Translations under genes and position numbers: made by a program | From: Papilionanthe hookeriana x Papilionanthe teres | Lineage: Eukaryota > Streptophyta > Magnoliopsida > Asparagales > Orchidaceae | Length of the DNA stretch: 64,000 bases | Direction of reading: 5' to 3' | Assembly (NCBI GenBank): GCA_022702705.1 | Contig: JAKZJZ010000082.1 | Coordinates: 1 to 64,000, forward strand | Shown here: piece after piece, positions 47,801 through 60,480 of the stretch | How the letters are laid out: each line of letters begins with the position of its first letter | Position numbering within the stretch: the stretch's first letter is position 1 | The notes under the pieces: generated by a model | Told to the model about the DNA's origin: nothing | What the model saw: only the letters and a program-made list of their open reading frames with translations | Databases searched by the model: none

Positions 47801-50800
47801 TAATTCCAAAAAATAGCACGTTGCTTAGAAAATTCTAGGAAAATTTGATGAAGTTCATTAGGACTAGAGGACCCTAGGATAATTATGGTTTGAGTTAATT
47901 CATTAAGGATAACCCTAATTGGCCTAAATACTCAAAATTAAACTTTATTTAATTAGAGTTAATCACATATTAAAATGACTTGAAAATAATTCTCCATTGA
48001 TCTTCGGGATCGGGGGAACCTCACATAACAACTTGAAGCCGATTGGAAATGTTTAACCCTACTTAAATGGATTAATTAAAACCACATAATCAAAATTAAA
48101 CTTTAAAAATTCATAACTCCACAAATACATTTAAAAAATTCACCAAATTGATTTTGGGACTTCTACTGATATCAAAGGAGTCTAAGAAAAATAAAATTGG
48201 AATTTTCTAAAAATTTTCATTTTTAAGCATATTTTAATATTTTTAATAATTAAAAAATAATAAAAATCACAAAAATAATAAAAATCATAAAAATGTCATA
48301 TTTTGTCCCGTAATCACATAGGAACCAATCAAATATTTTTCCCAAGTCTCTAGGTTAAGATATTTAATTTTAAAGCCTTAAAACATTTTTTTAATTAAAA
48401 AAAGTATTTTCTAGCCTTCCCACTAAATTAATTCTAATAAATCAAAAAAAAATCATAAAAATATAAAATTTGTTTCTTTGACTTTCTTGAGGTCAGACGG
48501 ATTTTTGAAAAATATAAAATTCATTTTTCAACTTTTATTTTATTTTATAATTAATTAAAACTCCAAAATTTAGAATAATTATAATAAATAAAATATAATT
48601 CAAAAAATCACCAAAATTGGTTCAAGTGGTCCTCTGTTCATCAGGAACATTCCATAATTTTCTTAAGGATAAAAACTTTACCTTGGTGATGTTAATGAAT
48701 TTTCTTTGAAAAAACCCCTATTTTCCATTAAAAATAATTATATAAATAAATTAAATTCAGAAAAATCACTTTTTCTCCTCTAATGTCTTAATTGACATGT
48801 GAGTGAAGTGGCATAAAAATTTTAAGTTCATTTAAGCATAATTTAATGAGTTACAAAATAAATAAGCTTAAAGGGGCATAAAAGGTAATTAAAAGATTTT
48901 AACCCCTAACTAAAACTTTAGGTTTAATCAAAATGGGGGTAAAATATCTGATTTTAATTTTCTCTCAGATGATTGAAACTTTGGGAAATCAAAGGGTAGG
49001 AACCCATTAATCACTTTAATAAACAAAAAAAATGAAATTTTAATTAAGTGAATAATTTAAATTTTGGAAGATTAATTGAAATTGGATTATTAAAATGGGG
49101 ATATAACTTAAGAGGATATTGATTCTTTAATTTAAAAATCCCTAAATAAACCATTTAATAATACTAAACTCTTAAACTAAAGAGGATAAGTGGAATTAAT
49201 AATTAAATGATTAAAAGTAAATAATTCCTAAACCTACATCATTAAATAATTTAATAATTGATTAAAACCTAAAATGTTAAATAATTAAAAAGTAAACAAA
49301 AATATTTGAAACTAATCTAAAATCATCTCAAAACAAACTTAAATCAAAATTACAAATTTTAAATAATTTTAAGACAACTTACCTTTAAACATAATGTAAA
49401 AATTAAATTAATTAATATAATTAATCCAAATTAAATCCTCAAAATTTAATAAATAATTTGAACACCACTTTTGACCAAAGTTAATATAAAGATTTAAATT
49501 AACATGATTTTGATATCATTTATAAAGGTTTAACTTAAATGAATCAAACATCATTCCAAACTTAAAATTATTGATTAAAGTTTCATAATTAAATCACATT
49601 AAAGTAAATCATCAACTTTAACTTCAAATCATTAAAATCTTTAACAAATTAACTTGCCCCTGAAAGCTTTAAATTTTTTTAACTATTAAATGAAGTATTA
49701 AGTGAAATGTCACTTCACTCATAGGACAATCAAATATCCTAGTCCAGCGAACGAGGGAACAAAACTTAACTAAACCCTTGGATGATTAATTCACCTGTGT
49801 AATTAAATTCACTTGGACTCAAAACCGTCCCAGTGATATTGAAAAAGATGTTTAGAATTTGTTCTAAGAACTTCCTCAATACGATGGGTAGTTTTAAAGA
49901 ACAACTGAACTTAATTATTCTTTGATGAAGAAAATCATCCTTAACCAATAATCAAGAACCTAGACGTCATAGGAAATGACTAGCTCTAGGATTAGGATTC
50001 TAGTAGACAACCAAAACCCTTCCTTTAGTCTTTACCTAAGTACTTGTTGAAACATTTAAATGCTTTAATATGTGCTTTAAAGTGTAGCTTGGAATGACGG
50101 GAAGACCCTCCAGGTACGCTTTTATGTTATTGTGGTTTACTCTATTGCATTTTATTTACTTACACTGCGCTTTACCTTCTCTTGCATGTTAAACAAGACT
50201 GTCGCATGAAAACCAAAACCTTTAGGATAGTCCCTGAACTGAAACCAAAACTAAATTAAAAGTCACTACAAGATAAAATCCACCGTCATGATATTCAAAA
50301 TGTAAAACAACTCAAAATTTAATCACAAACAGAACAACAAAACTACAATTGCAACTAAATTAAAACGTCTCGTTCAATGATTGAGAATACCTCGGATGAT
50401 GTAACCCATGTGTTACTAATGGGATTTCCCATAGTCTAAATGAACGTGTGGAACTCATTCTGTTGAGTTTAGTAAATTCATCTGGACTAAGTGAATTCGA
50501 TGAAAGTAACGGTGCCGGGATGACAGAACAGTGGGATCTTAATCGGTTCTGTTTAAACAACTTTAAGATTTGTTTTAATTAAAATATTAAAAACATTTGG
50601 ATTTTAAGTTTTCTCTAAACCAAAACACTTCTCTCATCTCCTGATTTCACCTTCTAAAACTAAACCTCTGCAACAAAAAGGAACTCGGAGCATGGTGGGC
50701 AGCACGGCCATCGTCATCAGCAAAACTCGGGTCTGCTTCAGCAAAACTTTCCTTAGAATTAAATAACTAAGCCGTAGAATTTCGAGGTAGTTTTCCTAGT

Positions 50801-51606
50801 GCAACATAAATCCTCAACCTTTCCGTTAAGCACTTGTATAATCATTTTATGCAAATTAAGTCCTAATCGATTTAGGATTCTGAGGTAGTTGTTTGGTACG
50901 ACATAAACCCTCACATCTTTGGGGCTATTTGTGTGATCATGTCATACGAATATAAGTCCTAATTAATTAAAATTGGCAAGATTGCAACATTAAATAAATT
51001 CCCAAATTGAAGCCAAACAATAGGATAGTTTGGGAAGTTGCCAAGATTCTTCTTGGATCTTCAGCTTCTCCTACTTTTCTTCCTTTGGACTCCTTAAAAT
51101 AAATTGTTCCAAATTTGAGCTAATCCCTTTTGAAAACTCCAAAATTCAATCATTTAAAAATATTAAACTTTGAAATTCTCGAGAGCAAAACCACTGATCA
51201 TTATTGAGAGTTTTCTTAAATGATTCCCGTCATTTAGGATGTAATTAACTATAGGGGCTTGCCCTTATAGGGGACCTTAAGAACCCAAGTAATATAAACC
51301 CTGTTTAATTCCTTTATATTAAGCAGGGGAACTTGTCGGCTTATAAAATTGGTTCGCAGACCAAACGGATGTCACAAATCTTCTAGTTTATTTAATCGAG
51401 CCTCATCATCGAGCAGTGTGTTTATTCTTCGGAATAGATACATGATTTGTTGTGCAGGTGCTTGTTTATATAAACTATTTTGGATGTGAGATCGGTTTAA
51501 TTTCACATCTTATAATTTTTCAAATTTAAAATTATTTTCAAAATCGAAATGCTTTATTTTCTAAATTATTTATATATTTAAATTAAAACATAAAAATATG
51601 CCGACA
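44859..51606 (+). repeat. Tat-B 3' LTR (6748 bp)
   Basis: It starts TGTTGACTTC and ends ATGCCGACA, followed by TACCG. It is collinear with 13553-20296. Differences from the 5' LTR cluster at CAG/CTG sites (for example near 46690-46830 against 15400-15535). Confidence 0.93.
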
Positions 51607-51611
51607 TACCG
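51607..51611. repeat. Target site duplication of Tat-B, right
   Basis: TACCG follows the LTR end and is identical to 13548-13552. Confidence 0.92.
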
Positions 51612-51907
51612 CTGCATATTTGTTTCTTTATTTCCCGGTCATGCAAAGTGTCTATGTCAATCCGTGATAGGACCTATCGTCCACCGCACCGTCACTACAA
51701 TCGACTCTTCATGTAGACAAGCAAACTCTTTTACATGTCGGGCCAAAGCGTCTGCAAGGGCATTTTCTTTTCTAGGAATTTTGTATATTGTCACATTCGA
51801 AATCTGCTCTAGCAACTTCATTGTATATTGAAAATACTGCTCGAGTCTTGGTTTCCAAATCTTGTATTATCCTGCGACTTGTTGTATGATCAACTGCGAA
51901 TCATCGT
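51607..51907 (-). pseudogene. Tat-C archaeal-type RNase H fragment
   Basis: On the minus strand it reads DSQLIIQQVAG, then LEQYFQYTMKLLEQ, SNVTIYKIPRKENALADALAR and KEFACLHEESIV. This matches the C-terminal half of the Tat-B archaeal-type RNase H (27650-27850). It is the part of Tat-C upstream of the integrase at 12546-13547; Tat-B separates the two. The fragment is cut at 51907 by the end of the Tat-D LTR. It removes RNA from the RNA/DNA hybrid in a working element. Confidence 0.88.
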
Positions 51908-54900
51908 TGTCAGCGAATTTTAAATTTAATTTAAATATAGATATAATTTAGAAAGTAGTATTTGATTTTGAAAATAATTTTAAATTTGAAGATTTTAAGA
52001 TATGAAATCAAACCGATCTCACATCCCAAATAGTTTATATAAACGAGCACCGCATCACAAGCCGTGTATCTATCCCTAAGGATAGACACACCGCTTGATG
52101 GTGGGGCTCGGTTAAATAAACTAGAAGATTTGTGACATCCGTTTGGTCTCGCGAACCAATTTTATAAGCCGACAAATTCCCTACTTAATATGAAAACATT
52201 AAACGGGGTTTATATTACACAGGTTCTTTAAAATTCCCTATAAGGGTAAGCCCCTATAGTTAATTACATCTTAAGTGATGGGAATCACCTAAGAAAACTC
52301 TCGATAATAATCGATAGTTCTGCTCTCGAGAATTTGAAAGTTTAAGTTTTCAAAGGATTGAATTTTTGAATCTCGATAGGGAATGGATCGAGTTTGGAAC
52401 ATTTTATTTTGGGAATTCAAAGGAAGAAAAGTAGGAGAAATTACGGATTCGAAGTGAACTTCGATAATCTCCCGACTTTCCTATTGTTTGGCTTGGATTT
52501 AGGAAAGTCCTAATGTTTATTTAATGTTTTAATCTTGCCAATTTTAATTAATTAGGGCTTATATTTATATGATAGAATCATACAAATAGCCTGGAAGATA
52601 TGAGGGTTTATGTCGTATCGGACAACTACCTCGGAATCCTAAGACCGGTTAGGGCTTAATTTGCAATGCAAATGCACTAACGAAGAGTTGAGGATTTATG
52701 TTGCACTAGGCGAACTACCTCGAAGTCCTATGGCTTTGTTGTTTAATTCTAGGAAAGTTTTCGTTGAAGTAGGTTCGAGTTTTCTTGACGACGATGGCCG
52801 TGCTGCCCACCATGCTCCGAACTCCTTGTTGTTGCGGATGTTTAGTTTTAGAAATCATAAATCGAGGGATGAGAAAAGTGTTTTGGTTTAGAGAAGTCTT
52901 AATTTCCAAGTGTTTTTTGTGTTTTAATTAAAACAAATCTTAAAGTTGATTATAACAACACCGGTTAAGATCCCACGGTTCCATCCTTCCGGCATCATTA
53001 TTTTTATCGGATTCACTTAGTCCGGATGAATTTGCTAAACTCAATCTGAATGAGTTCCACACTTTCATTTAGACCGGTGGGAAATCCCGTTAGCAACACG
53101 TAGGTTACATCATCCGAGGTATTCCCGATCATCCAACAGGACGTTTTAATTCGGTTGTAATTGTAGTTTTGTGTTACTGTTTGTGATTAAATTTTGAGTT
53201 GCTTTATATTTTGAAATGTTGTGGCGGTGAATTTTATCTTGCAATGACTTTTAACTTAGTTTTGGTTTCAATTTTAGGGACTATCCTAAAGGTGTGGGTT
53301 TTCATGCAACAGTTGTTTTATCATGCAAGAAAAGTAAAGTGCATTTGCAATAAAGTAAATTGCAAGAAAGTAAATTGCGGGAAAGTAAATTGCGATAAAA
53401 TAAAAGCGTACTCGGAGGGTCTTCCCGTCATTCAAAGCTGCACTTAAAACACGATTAGAACATTTAAGCAAGTTCCTAGGTAAAGCTAAGGTAAGGGTTA
53501 TGGTTTTCTACCAAATTCCTAATCCTATAGCTAGTCATTTCCTATGACGTCTAGGTTCCTTGTGTTTTTGGTTTGAAGACGATTTTCTTCATCAAAGAAC
53601 AATTAAGTTCGATTGTTCTTATAAATATCCTATCATATTGAGGAAGTGCTTAAGAAGAATCTTAAACATCTTTTCAATATTTCTAGGATTGTTTTAAGTC
53701 CGAATGAATTTAATTATGTAAATGAATCGATCGTCCGAGGTTTTCAAGTTTTGTTAACTTGCTTCGGTGAACTAGGATATTTGAATGTCCTATAAGTGAA
53801 GTAACATTTCATTTAATATTCTGTTTAGGAGTTATGATAACTAAAGCTTTTGAGGGTAAATTGGTGTTCAAATGGTTTGTGATTTAGCTTAATTTCATTG
53901 AAGGGTTTAAATTTGGAATAGTGTTCAAGTTATTATAGGCTTATTTCTTTATGTCTTAGGTGATGTTATTTAATTCAACTTAATTTAATTTAATTTAATT
54001 CAATTTAATTTAATTCAATTTAGTTTGATTTGATGTTACATTAAATTAATTTGATTTAATTTAATTTTTTTTAATTTAATTTGATTTAATTTAATTTAAT
54101 TTAATTTAATTTAATTTAATTTTTAATTTAATTTAATTTAATTTAATTTAATTTTTAATTTAATTTAATTTTTAATTTAATTTTTAATTTGATTTAATTT
54201 GATTTAATTTAATTTTTTAATTTAATTTTATTCATTTTAATTTTAATTAAAATTTTAAAAGAGTTCAATAATTTAATTTTAGTTTAATGATTAAGTCTCT
54301 TAATGTTTTAAATTTGAATTATCATTTTAATTAGGAATTAAACATTAATGAAATGATTAATTTAGGGATTTTTTAAATTAAAGAATAAATCTCTTCCTAA
54401 TAATATCCCTATTTTAATAATTCCGATTTTATTATTCTTCCAAATTTAATCAATTATTTAATTAAAGTTTAATCATTTTAAATTGCTTAATGGGTTTCTA
54501 CCCTTCAATTATTAAATTTCAATCATCCAAATCAGATTAGGATCAAATATTTTACTTGTTAATTTTTTATTAAACCTAAAGTTTTAATTAAGGATTAAAA
54601 AAAATTTAATTACCACTTTACCCTTTAAGCTTAATAATTTCATAACTCGCTAAATTGAACTCAAATGAACTTGAAATTTTTATGTGACTTCACTCATATG
54701 TCGATAAAGAGATGAGAGGAGAAAATGTGATTTTTTCTGTATTTAATTTATTTATATAATTATTTTTGGTAGAAAATAGAGATTTCAAGGAAAATTTAAT
54801 AACATGACCAAGGGAAAGTTTCTGTCCTTAAGAAAATTAGGGGACATTCCTAATGACCAGGGGACCACTTGGACCAATTTTGGTGATTTTTTGAATTATA

Positions 54901-57900
54901 TTATTTTTATTATAAATATTTTAAGTTCTAGAGTGTTAATTAATTTAAAAATAAAATAAATGTTGAAAAATGAATTTTATGTTTTTTCAAAAATCTCTCT
55001 GATATCAAGGAAATCAGAGAAGCAAATTTTGCAATTTTCTGATTTTTCTATGATTTATTATAATTATTTTAGTGAAAATGCTAGAAAATACATTTTTTAA
55101 TTTTAAAATTACCCTAGAGCTTTAAAAATTAATATCTCACCAAATAGGCCTAAAAAAAATATGAGGTTTGTTCCTAAGTGATTAAAATTCAAAATGTGAC
55201 ATTTTGGTGAATTTTATTATTTTTGTGATTTTTATTATTTTTTAATTATTAAAAATATTAAAATAATATTAAAAATCAACTTTTTAGAAAATTGAAATAT
55301 TAATTTTCTTAAATTCCCCCGATATCAGAGAGGCTCCAAAACCAATTTGGTGAATTTTGAAAGATATTTTGAAAGTTATGAATTTTTAAAGTTTAAAATG
55401 ACTAAGTGGCTTTATCAACCCAATTAATAGGGCTAACCAAGTCCAATTGACCTCAAATTTTTATGGTGGGTTCTTCTGATCCTAAAGGTCAATGGAGAAT
55501 TGATTTGAAGTCAATTTGATGTATGGTTAGCTCTAATTAATTAGAGACCTATTTCGAGTGTTTAAGCCAATTAGGGTTGTCTAAAATGAACTAACTCAAA
55601 ACCTATTTTTCCTAGGGTTCTCTGGTCATAAGGAACATCACCAAATTTTCCTAGAATTTATTTCACAACATGCTATTTATTGGAATTAAAATACTCAAAA
55701 CAGTGACATGAATTTGAAAAATCAATAACTCTTCATAGGGATGGCCTCCGACTTTGGAAAATTCGGGGAATGTTCCCAAATTCGGAGGCTTCAAAAGCCC
55801 TATGGTCTCATGCCATGGTGAATTGTATACATGCATGGAGAATTAAATGTATGCAGAGAGTAAATAAAATATAAAAAATAAAATACTTGATGAAATTAAA
55901 TGATTTCTTTTCCACATTATTCTCCTCTCGTTCACTCGAGCGAAGGGTATTTTTATTTTATTTTTCTGATTTTCCTACACAAAGTTATGAATTTTTGAAG
56001 TTTAGGGAATTAAATAAATAGAAAATATCCCTAATTTTCTATTTATCCACGCGGCGCCGCGTCATCCTCGGCATCTCCGAACGCACACGCGTCGCGATCC
56101 CATTCGACGCCGCCATCCGAGTCAGCGCTCTCGGGGGCCCGGCCGTATCGCTCCGTCTTCGATCCGACGCGATCCACGGCCGTCCGTCCGCGCGTGTATT
56201 AAATGGACGGCATCCGTTCATCGTCCCCAAGTGTCCTCACCCGAGATCCGTCCACACTAAATCCCTAATATCTCACTCGATACTCAATGGATTTTCATGT
56301 TCTTATGCTCTATGGATTTGTCTTGAAGAGACGAACACATCTATACGGTTATCATGCATTGAAATTAAAGCATTTGAAATGGATAATCTCCAGAAGCTCG
56401 GGATGAAGAATTAGCTCATACCTTTTCTTAGAGAAGTGTGGCTTCGATCTGAGAGTTGTTGCACCTTCGATTGGATCCTAGCAAGCTCCAGATGAAGTCT
56501 CCTGGTTTGGTGAATTGTCTAGGTTGGACTTCGACCACGCCCGATCACTAAGCTCGGAGGTCGGAGCAATCTGGGTGGCCTCGGAGATGGGGCTTTTGCT
56601 TGGTGGACACCTTCCCTTGGTGCAGTGAAGGTGTAGAACCAATCGATTTGGGGATCGGCTCACCGTGGAGAAGAGTCCCGGTTTTGGGTGGAATTTCGGT
56701 TGGGAAATCGAGTTTTATCGGTGGGGATTAGGGCAAATTGACACTTGGGGATCAAGCTCGCTCTAAGGGTGGAGAAGGGTCCGGAACAATTTTGGCAGAG
56801 TTTCGGCAAGGTTTGTGCAACTCTCCTCTCATGGCCGTGAGGGGTTCGGGTTTAAATAGAGGTGGTCGGAGAGCCTCCCGGGGATGGCGAGGGTTGGGAT
56901 CAGCTGCTCCGGTCATGGGAAGAACGACCATGGTGGCCATTGGGCATGGGGCGGCTCGGCAAGGTAGAATTCCAAAGTTGGCTCACATGTGAGCTCTCGG
57001 GTATGGTGTTTTCCGGCGATCCCGGCGGCCGGCGGCGCGAGCATGGGTCACCATCTTCGACTCGGGGAGGTCGGGGCTTGGCAATGGTGAAGTCAATCGG
57101 GCTTGGACATGTGTAAAGTGTTTGGATTAAAATGGTATGGGGGAGAGGCCACTTTGGCTTGAAATTGGTCAACCCATTGGTTTGGGTTGGGTTCACCTCC
57201 CCATGGCTGGTCTTGGGGCTGAGAAGATCGGTTAGGCTAGCTCGGTCAAGAGGTGGTGATGTCCTTATCCAAGACTATTTGGATTAAATCTTGGTTAAGG
57301 AAAACATGCTTAAGGCTAATGACTTTTAGGAGATGGTTAAAGGACCTCCTCCTTTTTCCATTAATGGCATGGTCACATGCCAAACTTTCATGGCTTCATA
57401 TGGCTTGTGAATGGCTCATCCTTGGCTCGATTTGGCTTGGGAAAAGCTTGGGTCAATTTCATAAAAAGGGATTTAAGAAAATTTTGATATTTTGATGGGA
57501 ATTTGTATGGGGCTTGATTTGGAATTGTTTAATTGAAGACTTTGGAACTTAGGGACAATTTTGATTAAATGGATGATGAGGGGAAGTGCCATGTGGGCTT
57601 TGGATGAATTTGGGCTTTTAAATTTGAAGGAAGTGGGCTTTTAGGAAAGTTTAAGGGGAAATGGGCTTTTTGATTTTAGGATGGGCATTTGGGTAAAGAT
57701 TTTGTGAAGGACCTTGTCAAATAAATGTCATAATTGGTTTAGGGATGTTCTATGAAGGGTTTGGAGTCAATTTGGTGTGATTTGGAGTTGAATTGGTTTA
57801 AATTTGGGTTTATTTGGTAAGTGAGCCTATGTAGGTCAAATTGGGCTAACTTGGGCCAATGTTGGGCTAGGGTTGAAATTGATGTAAAATTAATGTTGAG

Positions 57901-59249
57901 AAGTATTTATGGGAGTGTTTCAAAGAGGTTTTGACTTTGGTTGGGCTTTGATTTTGGGGTTTGGGCTCATTTGGGTTAGGTTTGGGTTTAGGTCGAAAAT
58001 GGGCCTTTTAGCTTTGGGTTGAATTTGAGTGGGGTTTGGATCTAAATTTTGGGCAAATCATGTTAATGTTTTGTTTGTGGGAATGTTAAGGAAGATTTAG
58101 AAAAGATTTGGGGTTAATTGGAGTTGAATTGGGTGAGTTTGGGTTAAGTTTGGGTCATGGGTCCAAATTGAGGCTTTAAGGCCAAAAGTGAAATTGGATC
58201 CCAATGCCAATCAAATTGGGCTTGGATTTGGTCTAGATTGGTATTGGGAATGTTGATTTGAAGTCTAGAACTGAATTGGACCAGAATTTGGGTCAATTGG
58301 GTAGGTTAGGTTTGACATTGGGTTCACTTAGGGTTAAAATGGGTCGAATGGGGGTTTTGATAAAAGTGGGGTAAATTGACAAAATTGGCCCATGGTGTAG
58401 TTGAACAAAATGAAATTGGGAATATTTGGGATTTTCTGGAATTTTCTGGGAATTTTATGAATTTTTGGATTTTTTGGCTAAGAGGGGTATTTTGGGTATT
58501 TGGAGGGTATTGGGAGGTATTTTTGGAATTTTTGGTATTTTTGGTTATGGATGATCAATTTGAGTGGGGAGGAAATGTTTAGGATTGGTCTTGAGGAATT
58601 TTGGGTAATTTCGAGATTTTTGGAAAATTTGGGTAGTTTCAAGGGCATTTGGTAGAGTTAGGCGGGTGTAGGGTCCCCGGGGTCAAAAATTGAAAATTTG
58701 GAAAATTGAAGATTAGGTGAATATAAGTGGAATAAAATCATTTTGGTTGAGCCATGAAGCCATATCAAGCCCACATGAGCCATGAAGGGACTCATTTGAG
58801 GCATTCACTATGTTGTTCCCAACCCTCTTACCGAGGGCTTAGGGGTTAGGGACCATCCATGTGAATCACCTACATGAGTCGGGAGGTCAAGTCGGGTATG
58901 GGTGTGTTTTTTTTAGGAGGTGTGTGAAAGTGTAGTGTGTAGGTGTAGTGTATAAGTGTAGTGTGTGTGTAAGTCGGCCCTCACTGCGACTAGGGCCGCA
59001 TGGGCGATCCTAAGGCCAAAGAGTCCTATAGGAACTCATCCTTTAAACTTCCACATTTGATTTCAACCCTCTAGGTGATTAGGGGTCTACGATCGAGTTT
59101 GTGGGGTTTGCAGGGAGTTTAGAAGTGGCTTGAATTTCTAGATGGTGGGTCTCGATTCTAATCCTCTAAGATAGTCGAAAGGAAAAGCCTAAGGCTTGGA
59201 TCCTAGACTAAAAGAAGAAGAGAAGACCTCATCAAAAATGAGGTCAACA
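51908..59249 (-). repeat. Tat-D 3' LTR (7342 bp)
   Basis: On the minus strand it starts TGTTGACCTC (59249) and ends CGCTGACA (51908). It aligns inverted with both Tat-B LTRs but is about 600 bases longer and more diverged; part of the extra length is a TTTAA-type repeat at 53968-54240. The GC-rich block is at about 56040-56205. Open frames at 56738-57495 are not shared with the other LTRs. Confidence 0.9.
53968..54240. repeat. Pentanucleotide (TTTAA)n array in Tat-D LTR
   Basis: About 270 bases of TTTAA units with TTTTTAA and TTTGA variants. The Tat-B LTRs have no such run at the matching place. Confidence 0.9.
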
Positions 59250-59265
59250 AATGGACCCTAATAGG
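59250..59265 (-). other. Polypurine-tract position of Tat-D
   Basis: On the minus strand it reads CCTATTAGGGTCCATT next to the LTR start. It is the homologue of 44843-44858; the G run is shortened to GGG. Confidence 0.4.
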
Positions 59266-59629
59266 TGTGGTGAGTCGACGGAGCACACCGCGCGTATTGG
59301 TGTTGACCGAGCGATCAACAAAACCAATACGGATGTCCAAGTAACAAACTTAGGACGAAGTAGAAGAGCCTCGCTGGGGAGTGTCAAGTATATGCTCAGG
59401 AACCCGGAGATTCTTGAACTCTCGCTGGGGAAAGGAAAAGGAGGTGAATCCCAAATCACATGATCTGGGAGAATTTCGATTTAGATTTTGTTTCATGTTC
59501 AAGTCATGATGTGTGAGTTTAGATTTCAATTTGGAGTTTCAATTTAGATTGAAGTTTGTCAAGATTAATTTGAAGGGATTTGATTTGAAATGAAAATTGG
59601 AATTTTGAGGTTTTAGATGTAACATCTTC
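59266..59629 (-). other. Tat-D conserved segment before the polypurine tract
   Basis: Homologous to 44670-44842 of Tat-B on the opposite strand, including the CAACACCAATACGCGCGGTGT string. No gene. Confidence 0.6.
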
Positions 59630-60480
59630 AACCCCAAAAGAAGATCGAATCGATCGGATTGGATCATTACAATGAGGAAAGATCTCGGAGTAATGCGGTA
59701 TTGGATGTAAAATCCTTAACCTCGAGAGTTTGATTTTGATGTATTTCATTGCGATAGGGAAATGATCCTAAAGCAATGCGGTATCGGATGCAAAATCCTT
59801 AACCCCGGAATTTGATTTGATGTATTTCGGTGCGATAGGGAAAGAATCCTAGAACAGGTGCGATCTTGGATGTAAAATCCTCGACCCAAAAGTTTGAATT
59901 TGATGTATTTCGGTGCAGATAGGGAAAGAATCCTAGCAGCATGCGGTACTTGGATGTAAAATCCTCGACCCAAAAGTTTGAATTTGATGTATTTCAAGGT
60001 GCAATAGGGAAAGAATCCTAGAAGCAGTGCGGTCTTGGATGTAAAATCCTCGACCCAAGAGTTTGAATTTGATGTATTTCAGTGCAATAGGGAAAGAATC
60101 CTAAAGCGGTGCGGTACTTGGATGTAAAATCCTCGACCCAAAAGTTTGAATTTGATGTATTTCGAGTGCGATAGGAAAGAATCCTAAAACGGTGCGGTCT
60201 TGGATGTAAAATCCTCGACCCAAAAGTTTGAATTTGATGTATTTCGGTGCGATAGGAAAGAATCCTAAAGCGATGCGGTCTTGGACGTAAAAATCCTCGA
60301 CCCAAAGTTTGAATTTGATGTATTTCAGTGCAATAGGGAAAGAATCCTAAAGCAGTGAGTCTTGGATGTAAAATCCTCGACCCAAAAGTTTGAATTTGAT
60401 GTATTTCAGTGCAATAGGGAAAGAATCCTAAAGCAGTGCAGTCTTGGATGTAAAATCCTCGACCCAAAAGTTTGAATTTG
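59630..60480 (-). repeat. Tat-D 3' UTR tandem array, unit about 80 bp
   Basis: About ten units. On the plus strand each reads GATGTATTTCGGTGCGATAG, then GGAAAGAATCCTAAAGC, TCTTGGATGTAAAATCCTCG and ACCCAAAAGTTTGAATT. The units are well conserved among themselves. The repeated open frames on the minus strand are a product of the array. Confidence 0.92.

Larger units (their letters stand above)
13553..51606 (+). mobile_element. Tat-B: giant Tat/Ogre-type LTR retrotransposon, complete LTR to LTR
   Basis: TG...CA termini, LTRs of 6744 and 6748 bp, perfect TACCG duplications, Tat-type PBS, gag, protease, RT, two RNase H domains, integrase, an AlkB-like ORF, a tandem-repeat 3' UTR and a polypurine tract. 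The span is 38,054 bp and includes Athila-R (11,918 bp plus a 5-bp duplication); the element itself is about 26.1 kb. The second, archaeal-type RNase H is a known mark of the Tat lineage. The element is inserted in Tat-C between its RNase H and integrase. Its genes are broken in this sequence. Confidence 0.94.

Noticed and set aside
51607..51907. Short host gene between the two facing Tat LTRs
   Set aside because: The minus strand reads as archaeal-type RNase H of a Tat element (YKIPRKENALADALAR), the missing piece of Tat-C.
56738..57495. Open frames in the Tat-D LTR with Gly/Arg-rich products
   Set aside because: They lie in LTR sequence, occur on both strands, and have no counterpart in the Tat-B LTRs.
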